Positions 34,224 to 46,170 are shown, counted from the first letter of the stretch. The stretch: 64,000 nucleotides of DNA from Oryzibacter oryziterrae (GCF_021864535.1 NZ_JAKJIC010000007.1:1-64000), one strand, 5' to 3'. Notes: a model not told the origin generated them from the letters alone. Translations and numbers: made by a program.

Positions 34224-34904
34224 TCAACGCGCCAACGAAACCCGCGGATGGAAGGCGTGCATGTCAGCGAAATGGCAGAAATCGGGCGCAGGGAGTTCAA
34301 GGCGCGGCAGGAGACGCAGCAACAGCTGCTCGATCCCCTGCTTTTCCACCAGCCACAGCTCGTCCTCAGGCCGGTCGAGCCAATAGCCGAGCGTCATGTG
34401 AAAGGCGTAGGTGGCGTGATCGGGCTTGCGAAGGCCGGTCGCCGTCGACAGACGATCGCGCAATGCCCTGAGATGGCCGTCTTCATCCTGGTCTTCGGCT
34501 TCGAGGCCGATCACCAGGCCGTTCGCCCAGGAGGTGAGACCGTTCACCTTCATCCGCAAGGGCGCGGCGATGCCGGCGACATCGGCGATCCGGTCCTCGA
34601 AATAGGCATGCGCCTCAGCGAGCGGCGCGTCGAGCGGCAGATCTGCCGGCCAGCGCTCGGCAACGCGATAGGCATCGCAGACGCCCTCGAACACCGTCAT
34701 ATGGTAGCTCGATCGCGGCAGCAGCGTCAGCCGGTGGCCAATGGTGCTGGTGCGCAGACGCTCGGCAATGTCGGCCACCACGGCCGATTCAGGCCGCTCG
34801 GACGCCAGCGCGGCCACGAAGGTGTTGCCGGCATAGGGCCGCGGCCGACCGTCGGCGAAGAATTTCACCGCAGTTCCCTGCGGCAGGCTGGCTTCAAAAG
34901 ACAT
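34224..34904 (-). CDS. DUF1868-type 2H phosphoesterase-fold protein
   Basis: 2H phosphoesterase-superfamily protein with the two HxT motifs SYHMTVF (His68) and YAFHMTLGYW (His169), 226 residues from ATG 34904. The spacing and the WPADLPLDAPL block fit DUF1868. Such folds act on 2',3'-cyclic phosphates or related RNA ends, but the substrate here is unknown. The start region lies in a 14-bp hairpin that also holds the GGGAG ribosome-binding site; ATG 34934 upstream is in frame and would encode the hairpin as MSRFPRGRRD. No operon partner. Confidence 0.8.
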   Translation of the reverse strand: MSFEASLPQGTAVKFFADGRPRPYAGNTFVAALASERPESAVVADIAERLRTSTIGHRLTLLPRSSYHMTVFEGVCDAYRVAERWPADLPLDAPLAEAHAYFEDRIADVAGIAAPLRMKVNGLTSWANGLVIGLEAEDQDEDGHLRALRDRLSTATGLRKPDHATYAFHMTLGYWLDRPEDELWLVEKQGIEQLLLRLLPRLELPAPDFCHFADMHAFHPRVSLAR

Positions 34905-34934
34905 GTCCCGTCTCCCTCTCGGGAAACGGGACAT
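34903..34934 (-). promoter_or_regulatory. Hairpin over the start region of the DUF1868 gene
   Basis: On the minus strand ATGTCCCGT pairs with ACGGGACAT, then a T-G wobble and TCCC/GGGA close on a GAGA loop: 14 pairs with a GNRA-type tetraloop. The GGGAG ribosome-binding site and the first two bases of the start codon are inside the stem, so translation should depend on its melting. Confidence 0.55.
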
Positions 34935-35097
34935 AAATCATTCGCTTGACGAGTGCGTGACGGTGGCGCTTCAAGCCAACTCGCCCGGATGCTGACGCAC
35001 GGGCTCGATGAACTCCTTTCAAACTTCTCATTTGCGTCGAGAGCCATGAGAAATTCAAAAGCGGAACATCGACTGCCCTTTGCAACGGCAGCAGATA

Positions 35098-36924
<1,827 letters not shown>

Positions 36925-36940
36925 GAAAACTCTCGGATAG

Positions 36941-36979
36941 AAAAAGACGGACGGCCCGGAGCATACGTCCGGACCGTCC
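36941..36979 (-). terminator. Terminator-like hairpin in the typA leader
   Basis: On the minus strand a 12-bp stem with one G-T wobble (36968-36979 with 36949-36960, seven-base loop) is followed by GTCTTTTT. It ends 16 bases before the typA ATG. The next gene upstream is on the other strand, so nothing obvious needs terminating here; it may be an attenuator. Confidence 0.65.
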
Positions 36980-37145
36980 CATTGGGGCGCACTATACGAA
37001 TCATTGTGACAGGAGCAAGAAAAACCCGACTGCAAAGTCGCCGGCCAGCCATGCAATTTGTAAAATTGCTTAAATGTGATGGTGAAACCAGGCCAAAGGT
37101 ACCAATTGAGGCGGCTCCCGACCTGGGAAATGCCTGGAGACCAAG

Positions 37146-38330
37146 ATGCATCCCCCGCGCCTCAGCGAACGCCATGTGGTGATTCTCGGATCGATCCTGA
37201 TCGCCCTCGGCCCCATATCCATGTCGCTTTACACCCCGGCCATGCCGGCCATCGCCACGGCCTTCGGCGCCAGCACGTCGGCGGTGAAGGCGACGCTGAC
37301 CTTCTATTTCGCCGGCTTCGCCTTCGCCCAGCTCGTCTGCGGCCCGCTGTCGGACGCCTTCGGCCGCCGCCCGGTGGCAATCGGCTTCCTGGCGATCTAC
37401 GTGCTGGGCTCGCTCGGCGCCGTGCTGGCCCCGAGCGTCGAGATCCTGACGCTGGCGCGTCTCGTGCAGGGCATCGGAGCGGCCGCCGGCACCTCCATCT
37501 CGCGCGCCATCGTGCGCGACAACTTCACCGGTGAAGCGTCGGCGCGGGTGATGAACACCGTCGGCATCTTCCTCGCCATCGGTCCGGCCCTGTCGCCGAC
37601 GCTCGGCAGCCTGATGATGCTGGTGGCCGACTGGCACGCCATCTTCTGGCTGATGGTGGTCTATGGCGTGGCGCTGGTGGCGACCGTGCTCGTCTTCTTC
37701 CCCGAGACCAACGCCAATCCCGACCCCGCACGCGCCAAGCCCCTGGAACTGGCCCGGGCCTATGGCCAGCTGATCACCGACCGCCGCTTTGCCACGCCGG
37801 CGCTCGCCATGGGCATCGGCGTCGGCGGCCTCTATGCGCTCGGCACCATGCTGCCTTTCCTGGTGATCGAACTGGCGCATCTGACACCGCAGCAATTCGG
37901 CTTCGGCATGCTGGCCCAGTCGCTCTCCTATATCGGCGGCGGCATCGCCACCAAGCTGATGATGCGCCACATGCGCGCGCAGAAGCTGGTGCTGCCGGGC
38001 CTCATCCTGTGCGCCACCGGCGGCCTCGCCATGACCGCATCGGCTCTCTGGCTGACGCCGAGCTACTTGTCGGTGATGGGACCGGTGGCGATATTTGCCT
38101 TCGCGCTCGCCCTGTTCATGCCGGACCTGTCGACCCGCGCCCTCGCCGCCTTCCCGGACAAGGCCGGGGCGGCGGCGGCACTGATGGGCTTCATCCAGAT
38201 GGGCAGCGGCTTCGCCGGCTCCGGCGCGGCGGCACTGATCGGCACGCCGCTGACAGCCTTCGCCATCGTGGTGCCGGCCATGACGATTGCCGCGCTGGGT
38301 ATTCAGCTGGCGGGACGTCCAAGGGACTGA
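37146..38330 (+). CDS. Bcr/CflA family multidrug efflux MFS transporter
   Basis: Twelve-helix drug/H+ antiporter of 394 residues in the inner membrane. The loop 2-3 signature GPLSDAFGRRPV is near residue 65, and LARLVQGIGAAAGTSISRAIVRD near 103 is the Bcr/CflA (DHA1) motif. ATG 37146 has GGAGA six bases upstream. It directly abuts the convergent LysE gene. Substrate unknown; bicyclomycin or sulfonamide transport should not be assumed. Confidence 0.93.
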   Translation: MHPPRLSERHVVILGSILIALGPISMSLYTPAMPAIATAFGASTSAVKATLTFYFAGFAFAQLVCGPLSDAFGRRPVAIGFLAIYVLGSLGAVLAPSVEILTLARLVQGIGAAAGTSISRAIVRDNFTGEASARVMNTVGIFLAIGPALSPTLGSLMMLVADWHAIFWLMVVYGVALVATVLVFFPETNANPDPARAKPLELARAYGQLITDRRFATPALAMGIGVGGLYALGTMLPFLVIELAHLTPQQFGFGMLAQSLSYIGGGIATKLMMRHMRAQKLVLPGLILCATGGLAMTASALWLTPSYLSVMGPVAIFAFALALFMPDLSTRALAAFPDKAGAAAALMGFIQMGSGFAGSGAAALIGTPLTAFAIVVPAMTIAALGIQLAGRPRD

Positions 38331-38981
38331 TCAGACCCGACGGTTGCCGATCAGCCCCGGCGCGGCGTGCCAGATAGCTTCGGCGGCAAAGCCCATGAAC
38401 AGGAGGCCGGAGGCGCGGACGATGCCCAGTTCGTGCGCCCGATAGAAGCGGCGCACCAGCGGCGCACCGATCACCGCGATGATGATGACGTAGCCGGCGA
38501 GAAAGCCGACCAGCGCCGCGCCGAGCAGTTCGGGCAGGCTGCCGAAGGAGAGCAGGCGCGACGACCCGCCGATCAGCGCGGTATAGGTGGCGAGCGCCAC
38601 CGGATAGCCCTTGGGATTGGTGAGGCCGAAGATCAGGCCGCGCCGGAAGGGCCGCTCGACGGTGATCACCGGCGCACCGGCCTCGCGCGGCCGGGCCCGA
38701 AAGGCATTCCAGCCGATGAAGGCGAGATAGCCGCCGCAAAACAGGCCGAGCACGTCGAACACCGTCTCGCCCACCACGCGCGCACCGACGATGGCGACCA
38801 GCGCCAGCGTGGTCCACAGAATGTCGCCTGCCAGATGCCCCGCCATGAACTTGCCGCCGGCCATGCGCCCCTGGCCGGCCCCGATGCCGAGCAGCGCCAG
38901 GAAGGCCGGGCCGGGAATGACGATATAGAGAAAGGCGGCGATGGCAGCGGAGAGAAGGAGCGAGAGCGGCACGGCGGACAT
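38331..38981 (-). CDS. LysE family translocator
   Basis: Inner-membrane exporter of the LysE/RhtB family, 216 residues from ATG 38981. The N-terminal IVIPGPAFLALLGIGAGQGR motif is the family hallmark, and six hydrophobic segments are visible, with FGLTNPKGYPVAL near residue 120. The open frame to 39110 adds non-family sequence. A perfect 20-nt palindrome lies 50 bases upstream. Substrate, probably an amino acid or derivative, unknown. Confidence 0.9.
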   Translation of the reverse strand: MSAVPLSLLLSAAIAAFLYIVIPGPAFLALLGIGAGQGRMAGGKFMAGHLAGDILWTTLALVAIVGARVVGETVFDVLGLFCGGYLAFIGWNAFRARPREAGAPVITVERPFRRGLIFGLTNPKGYPVALATYTALIGGSSRLLSFGSLPELLGAALVGFLAGYVIIIAVIGAPLVRRFYRAHELGIVRASGLLFMGFAAEAIWHAAPGLIGNRRV

Positions 38982-39029
38982 CCCAAGCGGCGAGCCGGTC
39001 CATTCCGGTTTCGCCTGACGCCCGATGAT

Positions 39030-39049
39030 GGACGAAGCATGCTTCGTCC
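39030..39049. promoter_or_regulatory. Perfect 20-nt palindrome between divergent genes
   Basis: GGACGAAGCATGCTTCGTCC is self-complementary over all 20 bases with no spacer. It lies 49 bases before the LysE gene and 137 before the SnoaL-like gene. It looks like a dimeric repressor site; no regulator is adjacent. Confidence 0.55.
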
Positions 39050-39186
39050 GTCCAGCGGATTTGCACACCGGCGCGAGGTCACCGGTAAAAACGCGCCAAC
39101 CATCGCGCATTCGTGATTTTGACAGTCAGGTTTTCAAACCTAAGGTTCGGGGCGACCATTCCATTTCCGATGAAAGGCAATCCTAG

Positions 39187-39666
39187 ATGCGTTTGACGCT
39201 GACCGCTCTGGCCCTGACCGCCGGCCTGATGGCCACCCCTGCAGCACCGGCCCTGGCCGACGACACCGCGGCCATCCTGGCCAAGCAACAGGCCAACAAG
39301 GAACTGGTGGTGAAGGCCTATCAGGAACTCTTCGGCGACAAGGATATGTCGAGCCTCGACCGCTATTTCCGCGAAGACTATTTCCAGCACAACCCGACGG
39401 TGCCCTCGGGCCGCGAGGCCCTGAGGAAGGCCCTGCTCGACTGGGGCTTCGACAAGGCCCCCAAGACCAGGCTGAACTTCCTCCGCACCGCCGCCGACGG
39501 CGATCTCGTCTGGCTCTATTCCATCTATAACGACGGCAAGAGCGACAGCGCCGTGGTCGACATCTTCCGAGTTCAGGACGGCAAGATCGCCGAACACTGG
39601 GACGTCGCCCAGCCGATCCCGGCAACGACGGTCAGCGGCAACTCGATGACCGGCGACATGAAGTGA
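39187..39666 (+). CDS. Secreted SnoaL-like (NTF2-fold) protein
   Basis: A 159-residue protein with a signal peptide (LTALALTAGLMATPAAPALA, cleavage near residue 24) and a mature SnoaL-like domain: ELFGDKDMSSLDRYFREDYF, then NPTVPSGREAL, ending in DIFRVQDGKIAEHWDVAQP, the usual close of this fold. AAAGG precedes the ATG. Periplasmic location predicted; activity (isomerase, cyclase or binding) unknown. It is divergent from the LysE gene across a palindrome. Confidence 0.87.
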   Translation: MRLTLTALALTAGLMATPAAPALADDTAAILAKQQANKELVVKAYQELFGDKDMSSLDRYFREDYFQHNPTVPSGREALRKALLDWGFDKAPKTRLNFLRTAADGDLVWLYSIYNDGKSDSAVVDIFRVQDGKIAEHWDVAQPIPATTVSGNSMTGDMK

Positions 39667-39696
39667 ACGGACGTCGCTGAACGACCACAAAGACAA

Positions 39697-39728
39697 AGGC
39701 CCGCCGCTCCGGATGAAGCGGCGGGCCT
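39697..39728 (-). terminator. Intrinsic terminator between argG and the SnoaL-like gene
   Basis: Perfect 12-bp stem (39697-39708 with 39717-39728). On the minus strand it is followed by TTGTCTTTG, 22 bases after the argG stop. It probably serves both convergent genes. Confidence 0.75.
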
Positions 39729-39750
39729 GATTCTGAGCCGACTGATCAGA

Positions 39751-40971
<1,221 letters not shown>

Positions 40972-40987
40972 GGGAACTCCGCGAACG

Positions 40988-41020
40988 AAAAAACGCCGTC
41001 CCGAGCGGATCGGGCGACGC
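40988..41020 (-). terminator. Terminator-like hairpin in the argG leader
   Basis: On the minus strand a 10-bp stem with one bulged A and one G-T pair (41010-41020 with 40994-41004, five-base loop) is followed at once by six T. It ends 16 bases before the argG start. The gene upstream (41153 on) is on the other strand, so this lies in the argG leader and could attenuate it. Confidence 0.65.
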
Positions 41021-41152
41021 CGATGAAGATGGCGCGCAATTTAACCGGATATCGCGCCGACGCAAGGCGGGAAACCGCAAAGACAGGACGGCATTTCCCT
41101 TTTTGAGCGTTCGCGCTAGTTACAGGCGACGACAGCGCGCCGGAAGGACCTC

Positions 41153-42634
41153 ATGCAGACACGTCACGCCCCTGAGCACAGCGATCGCACATGGCTGACC
41201 GCGACAATCGCCGTCCTCCTGGCCACCCTCGCCTTCCGCCTTGCCGCGCTCGCCTATGACGGGCTCGAACTCTATGTGGACGAGGCGCAATACTGGGCCT
41301 GGTCGCGCCATCTCGATTTCGGCTATTTCTCCAAGCCCGGCATGATCGCCTGGGTGATCGGCGCCAGCACCGCCGTCTGCGGCGACGGCACGGCCTGCGT
41401 GCGCCTGCCAGCACCGCTGCTGCATACCGCCACCGCCCTCGTCCTGTTCGTGCTCGGCCGCCGGCTCTATGACGCGCGCGTGGGCTTCTGGTCGGCGATC
41501 GGTTACGCGCTGATGCCGGCCGTCGCCTTCTCCTCGCTGCTGATCTCCACCGACGTGCCGCTCCTGCTGTTCTGGTCCCTCGGCCTCGTGGGCATGTGGA
41601 GCCTCTATCGTCACCCGACGCTCCGAGCCGCCATCCTCACCGGCCTTGCCATCGCCCTCGGCATCAACGCCAAATACGCGATGATCTATCTGCCGCTCGC
41701 AAGCCTTGCCCATGGCCTTGCGAGCCGCCAGGGCCGCGAACGGCTCAAGGGCCGGCATTTCTGGATCGCCGTGGGGATCGGCCTCGCCGGCTTCCTGCCC
41801 AATCTCTACTGGAACATGACGCATGACTTCGTCACCTTCCACCACACCGAGGGCAATACCGGCCTCGCCCATGCCGGCCTGAAGCCCGGCCAGACGCTGG
41901 AGTTCCTCGTCTCGCAACTGGGTATAGCCGGTCCGATCCTGCTCATGGCGGCGCTGGCGCTGTTCGTCCCCCGCTTCAAGCTGCGGCGCGAACGGCAGGC
42001 AAATGCCGACCGCTTCCTTGTCTGGCACAGCCTGCCGATCATCGCCGTCGTCGCCGCCAACTCCCTCTTTGGCGGCATGAACGCCAACTGGGCCGCCACC
42101 GCCTTTCCTGCCGTGGTGGTCCTGGGCACGGCGGTGCTGCTGCGGGCGCAGAGGAAATGGCTCTATCTCTCGGTAGCGACGGGAGTGGTCGCGACGCTGG
42201 TGATCGGCCTCGGCGCCATCGCCTTCCGCTGGGTCGAGCCGCCGAAGCTGGTCGCCCAGGCCAAGCGCATGATCCACTGGAATGACCTTGGCCGCGAACT
42301 CGTCGCCGCCGCTCCCGCCGACCGGCGCGTCATCGTCATGGACGGTCGCATGCTCGCCGCCGAAGGTCTCTACATCCTGCGCGACACCGATTTCACGGTA
42401 AAGGCCTTCATGCGCGCCGGCACGCGCCCGGAAGACCATTTCCAGATGACCATTCCCTGGACCTCGGCCGACACGACCCCGGTGCTGCTGCTGAGCGACA
42501 GCACGCCGGAAGCACTCGGCATCGATCCCAGGCGCGCCAGGCCGATCCGCACGATCGAAAGCGGCGTCTATCCCGCCCGCGGCGGACACCTGATCCTCTA
42601 TGAGATTTCGCCGCCGACAGCTCCAGCCGGGTGA
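41153..42634 (+). CDS. Glycosyltransferase family 39 protein (ArnT/PMT-like)
   Basis: Integral-membrane, polyprenyl-phosphate-sugar-dependent glycosyltransferase of 493 residues. The catalytic ELYVDEAQYWAW motif near residue 40 (Asp-Glu) and SKPGMIAWVIG near 60 are typical of ArnT-like GT-C enzymes; about ten membrane helices follow and a soluble C-terminal domain of about 110 residues. GGAAGGA precedes the ATG. It is convergent with a PAP2 phosphatase gene. A role in lipid A or surface glycan modification is inference. Confidence 0.9.
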   Translation: MQTRHAPEHSDRTWLTATIAVLLATLAFRLAALAYDGLELYVDEAQYWAWSRHLDFGYFSKPGMIAWVIGASTAVCGDGTACVRLPAPLLHTATALVLFVLGRRLYDARVGFWSAIGYALMPAVAFSSLLISTDVPLLLFWSLGLVGMWSLYRHPTLRAAILTGLAIALGINAKYAMIYLPLASLAHGLASRQGRERLKGRHFWIAVGIGLAGFLPNLYWNMTHDFVTFHHTEGNTGLAHAGLKPGQTLEFLVSQLGIAGPILLMAALALFVPRFKLRRERQANADRFLVWHSLPIIAVVAANSLFGGMNANWAATAFPAVVVLGTAVLLRAQRKWLYLSVATGVVATLVIGLGAIAFRWVEPPKLVAQAKRMIHWNDLGRELVAAAPADRRVIVMDGRMLAAEGLYILRDTDFTVKAFMRAGTRPEDHFQMTIPWTSADTTPVLLLSDSTPEALGIDPRRARPIRTIESGVYPARGGHLILYEISPPTAPAG

Positions 42635-42668
42635 AGCCCGTTCTGGCCCGATCTGCCGGCAACCGCCT

Positions 42669-43478
42669 TCACGACCTGCGGCCCAGCCATCCGGCGCATC
42701 TGGCGCCGAAGCGACCGAGCCAGGCGGCCATGCCGTCGTCGGAGAGGTTGGAAGCAGGGTGACTGATGGCGAGGAAGGCGATGCTGAAGCAGAGGATGCT
42801 GAGGCACCAGCTGACCAGCACGTCCGACAGGAAATGGCCGCCGAAGGCAATGCGGTTGAGCGAGAGCAGCAGTGCGAGAGCGCCGGTGACCGCCGCCGTG
42901 GCGGGACGCCAGGCACGCGGCACCGCCAGTACCAGCGTGAGGAACAGGATCGACGACGACCCTTCGCCGGACGCAAAGGAGCAGTTGGAGGCGCAGTTGC
43001 CGGCGATGACCCAGACCTTGGAGAAAGGCGCAGTTCCGCCGAACTCCAGCAACTGGACCGGACGGGCGCGCCCCCAGTGATCCTTGAACAGCGCATTGAC
43101 CAGCAAGCCCGGCCCGGTGACGGCGGCGATCAGCACGGCGGCACTCCAGCGCGGGGGCGCGAGAAACTGCCGACCGCCAGTGACCAGCGGCACGATCAGC
43201 CCCAGCGCAGCGGCGGCGAGCAGCAGCGTGAAGTCGTTGACGCCCATCTGGCGAATGCGCCGGAACAGCTCCCAGTCGGCCAGCACGAAGCCGTCGCCCG
43301 CGCGGTAGAACCAGCGGGACACCGCAAGATCGACCTCCGGGCAGGCGTAGAAGAACAGGCTGACGGCGCAAAGCGCGAGCAACGCATAGAAGCCGCAGAG
43401 ACCGGCGATCTCATGCGGCTGGCTGCGCACGAGCCAGCCCTGCCGCACGGCGTCTTCTTCAGGCTGGGGCCCTGACAT
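42669..43478 (-). CDS. PAP2-family phosphatase
   Basis: Membrane phosphatase of 269 residues from ATG 43478 (AAGGAGAG upstream). The three PAP2 motifs are KDHWGRARPVQ, SFASGEGSS and NRIAFGGHFLSDVL. In the second the usual PSGH is replaced by ASGE, and in the third SR is replaced by NR, a variant form I recall from rhizobial lipid A phosphatase relatives. Six hydrophobic segments. It may dephosphorylate lipid A or undecaprenyl diphosphate; convergent with the GT39 gene. Substrate unproven. Confidence 0.87.
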   Translation of the reverse strand: MSGPQPEEDAVRQGWLVRSQPHEIAGLCGFYALLALCAVSLFFYACPEVDLAVSRWFYRAGDGFVLADWELFRRIRQMGVNDFTLLLAAAALGLIVPLVTGGRQFLAPPRWSAAVLIAAVTGPGLLVNALFKDHWGRARPVQLLEFGGTAPFSKVWVIAGNCASNCSFASGEGSSSILFLTLVLAVPRAWRPATAAVTGALALLLSLNRIAFGGHFLSDVLVSWCLSILCFSIAFLAISHPASNLSDDGMAAWLGRFGARCAGWLGRRS

Positions 43479-43628
43479 GCGCTCTCCTTGGATTTTCCGC
43501 CTGCCTTGTCTTGCGAAGGCCGGAACCCATCGCCATCTGGCGTGATATATCGGGTTGGGCTCGGCGTTGCCAGACAAGCTCGACCGAAAAGCTGTTTGCC
43601 TTCACCCGTCCCATTGGAAGGAGTCGCC

Positions 43629-44012
43629 ATGTCTGACCGCCATTACGCCGACCCCGAGATCATCGGCCCGGAAAAGGGGCGCGAGGAGCGCGTGCGCAAG
43701 GGCTTCTGGCGGACCGTGGCCAAGGCCGCCGGGCGCATTCCCTTCATGGACGAAGTGGTGGCCGCCTATTTCTGCGCCCTCGATCCGGCAACGCCGCTGC
43801 GCGTGCGGGCCATATTGCTGGCCGCGCTGGCCTATTTCGTCATGCCCTTCGACGTTGTGCCGGACATGCTGCTGGGCATCGGCTTCACCGACGATCTCAC
43901 CGTGCTGGCCGCTGCCATTGCCTCGGTTCGAAGCTCCATGACCGACAGCCACAGGGCTGCGGCACGCACGGCTCTCGGCATCGACGGGGATAGACAGCGG
44001 GAAAGTCAATGA
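43629..44012 (+). CDS. DUF1232 (YkvA-type) protein
   Basis: A 127-residue protein starting at ATG 43629 behind GGAAGGAG. The central hydrophobic block ILLAALAYFVMPFDVVPDML and the following GFTDDLTVLAAAIASV are the DUF1232 core. Probably one or two short membrane-associated helices. Divergent from the PAP2 gene. Function unknown; the open frame to 43488 includes upstream non-coding sequence. Confidence 0.92.
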   Translation: MSDRHYADPEIIGPEKGREERVRKGFWRTVAKAAGRIPFMDEVVAAYFCALDPATPLRVRAILLAALAYFVMPFDVVPDMLLGIGFTDDLTVLAAAIASVRSSMTDSHRAAARTALGIDGDRQRESQ

Positions 44013-44241
44013 AGTCAGCGGTTTGGTCGCAATATTGCCCCAATTTGACTTGAGCGTTGGTGGAATGTTTCATGGCCGCTGTGCCGATGGCTGCACGCAT
44101 TCCCGAACGGATGCGATGCCCCCAACGGAAGTGCGGCAAGGAAACCCTTTGGTAACCCTAACGCCCTAACCTGTTGGCAGTCTTGATGCAGGGTGGCCAT
44201 TTGCGCCGTCCAAGCACGCCCACACGACCCAAGGTGATTTA

Positions 44242-44757
44242 ATGACGAACGCGCGCATCCTAGGCTTGGCCTTTTCCATGGTCCTCGGCGCAGTGTCGGT
44301 CGCCAGCGCCCAGCAGCAGACGCCGACCCCGCTTCAGCAATATGAAAAGTGGTCGACCTACACCTACACCGCCGCCGGCGCCAAGGTGTGCTATGCCGTG
44401 ACCCAGCCGTCCGACATGCAGCCGCAGGGTGTCAACCGCGACCCGGTTTTCCTGTTCATCACCAACCGCCCCAAGGAAGGCGTGAAGCACGAAGTGTCCG
44501 TGATCGCCGGCTATCCCTACAAGGACGGTTCCAAGACGTCGGTTAAGATCGGCAACGACAGCTTCGTGCTTTACACCAAGGATCAGGGCGCCTGGGTGGA
44601 GAATGCCGCCGACGAAAGCCGTCTGATCGCCTCCATGAAGGGCGGCTCGGACATGCAGGTCACCGGCACCTCGCGCCGAGGCACCGTCACCACCGACACC
44701 TATTCGCTGAAGGGCGTCTCCGCCGCCTTGAAGCGCATCGACGGCGAGTGCAAGTAA
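44242..44757 (+). CDS. Invasion-associated locus B (IalB) family protein
   Basis: Secreted protein of 171 residues with signal peptide (LGLAFSMVLGAVSVASA) and the IalB core from WSTYTYTAAGAKVCYAV to the end. Cys50 and Cys170 (GECK end) could form a disulfide. In Bartonella IalB aids entry into erythrocytes, but the family is common in free-living Alphaproteobacteria, where its role is unknown. AAGGTGA precedes the ATG. Stands alone between DUF1232 and rlmN. Confidence 0.9.
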   Translation: MTNARILGLAFSMVLGAVSVASAQQQTPTPLQQYEKWSTYTYTAAGAKVCYAVTQPSDMQPQGVNRDPVFLFITNRPKEGVKHEVSVIAGYPYKDGSKTSVKIGNDSFVLYTKDQGAWVENAADESRLIASMKGGSDMQVTGTSRRGTVTTDTYSLKGVSAALKRIDGECK

Positions 44758-44773
44758 TCGCCTTCAAAGCCGG

Positions 44774-44802
44774 TTGGGTTTGCCGCGCTTTTCTGCTATA
44801 GC
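44774..44802 (+). promoter_or_regulatory. Candidate sigma-70 promoter for rlmN
   Basis: TTGGGT (44774-44779), 17 bases, then TATAGC (44797-44802), about 110 bases before the chosen rlmN start. Confidence 0.35.
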
Positions 44803-44910
44803 AGCGTCTGCCGGGAACGGTCGGGGCCTCAAGGCTCGCGGCCGTTCTTGCCATTTTGGGACCCCAGCTTGCTTGCCGCAAGCGCCAACGACCGAATGCC
44901 CGACGCCCCC

Positions 44911-46170
44911 ATGTCCATCACGCTCGACATCAGCCATAGCTCTCCCGCCGCCGAAAAGGCCCGCACGGACACCGAAAAGCCGTCGCTGATCGGCATGAAC
45001 CGCGAAGACATGGCCGCAGCCCTGATCGCCGTCGGCGTTGCCGAGCGGCAGGTGAAGATGCGCATCCAGCAGCTCTGGCACTGGATCTACGTGCGCGGCG
45101 TCACCGAATTCTCCGCCATGACCAACGTGGCCAAGGAGCTGCGCGCCACGCTGGAGCGGCACTTCACCATCGCCCGTCCGGAAATCATCGCCGAACAGGT
45201 GTCGCGCGACGGCACCCGCAAGTGGCTGATGCGCTTTCCCCCACGCGGCGCCGGCAAGCCGGTCGAGATCGAGACTGTCTACATCCCCGAAGAAGGTCGC
45301 GGCACGCTCTGCGTTTCGAGCCAGGTGGGCTGTTCGCTCAACTGCTCCTTCTGCCACACCGGCACGCAGATGCTGGTGCGCAACCTGACGGCCGAAGAGA
45401 TCGTGGCGCAGGTGCTGGTGGCGCGCGACCGCCTCGGCGACTATCCCGACGCCACGCCCAACCAGGACGCCGCCATTCCGAGCGAAGGCCGCCTCGTCTC
45501 CAACATCGTGATGATGGGCATGGGCGAGCCGCTCTACAATGTCGACAACGTCAAGAAGGCGCTGCTGATCTTCACCGACGGTGACGGCCTGTCGCTGTCC
45601 AAGCGCCGCGTCACGCTGTCCACCTCCGGCGTTGTGCCGAAGATTGCCGAGATCGGCGAGGAGACCGGCTGCATGCTGGCCATCTCACTGCATGCCACGC
45701 GCGACGATCTGCGCGACGTGCTGGTGCCGATCAACAAGAAATATCCGCTGAAGGAACTGCTGGAGGCCTGCCGCGCCTATCCGGGCCTGTCCAACGCCCG
45801 CCGCATCACCTTCGAATATGTGATGCTGAAGGGCGTCAACGACAGCCTGACCGACGCGCGCGACCTCGTGAAGCTTCTGAAGGGCATTCCCGCCAAGATC
45901 AACCTGATCCCCTTCAATCCCTGGCCGGGCAGCGAATACGATTGCTCCGAATGGGACCAGATCGAGACCTTCGCCCAGTTCGTCAATGACGCCGGCTATG
46001 CCTCGCCGATCCGCACGCCGCGCGGCCGCGACATTCTCGCCGCCTGCGGCCAGCTGAAGAGCGAGACCGAGCGCCTGCGCAAGAAGGAGCGCGAGGCACT
46101 GGAATCCGTTGGGCTCAATGAAGCCGATCTCGCCATGCGCGCCATGGTCGCCGGGCACGGGGAAGACTGA
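44911..46170 (+). CDS. rlmN: 23S rRNA (A2503)-C2 / tRNA (A37)-C2 methyltransferase RlmN
   Basis: Radical-SAM enzyme that methylates A2503 of 23S rRNA and A37 of some tRNAs. The cluster motif [11 protein letters not shown] (CxxxCxxC) is near residue 141, and the [13 protein letters not shown] and [19 protein letters not shown] blocks fit. The start is uncertain: ATG 44896 or ATG 44911, neither with a clear ribosome-binding site; I use 44911. The stop overlaps the next ATG (TGATG), so the following membrane-protein gene is coupled. Confidence 0.95.
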   Translation: MSITLDISHSSPAAEKARTDTEKPSLIGMNREDMAAALIAVGVAERQVKMRIQQLWHWIYVRGVTEFSAMTNVAKELRATLERHFTIARPEIIAEQVSRDGTRKWLMRFPPRGAGKPVEIETVYIPEEGRGTLCVSSQVGCSLNCSFCHTGTQMLVRNLTAEEIVAQVLVARDRLGDYPDATPNQDAAIPSEGRLVSNIVMMGMGEPLYNVDNVKKALLIFTDGDGLSLSKRRVTLSTSGVVPKIAEIGEETGCMLAISLHATRDDLRDVLVPINKKYPLKELLEACRAYPGLSNARRITFEYVMLKGVNDSLTDARDLVKLLKGIPAKINLIPFNPWPGSEYDCSEWDQIETFAQFVNDAGYASPIRTPRGRDILAACGQLKSETERLRKKEREALESVGLNEADLAMRAMVAGHGED

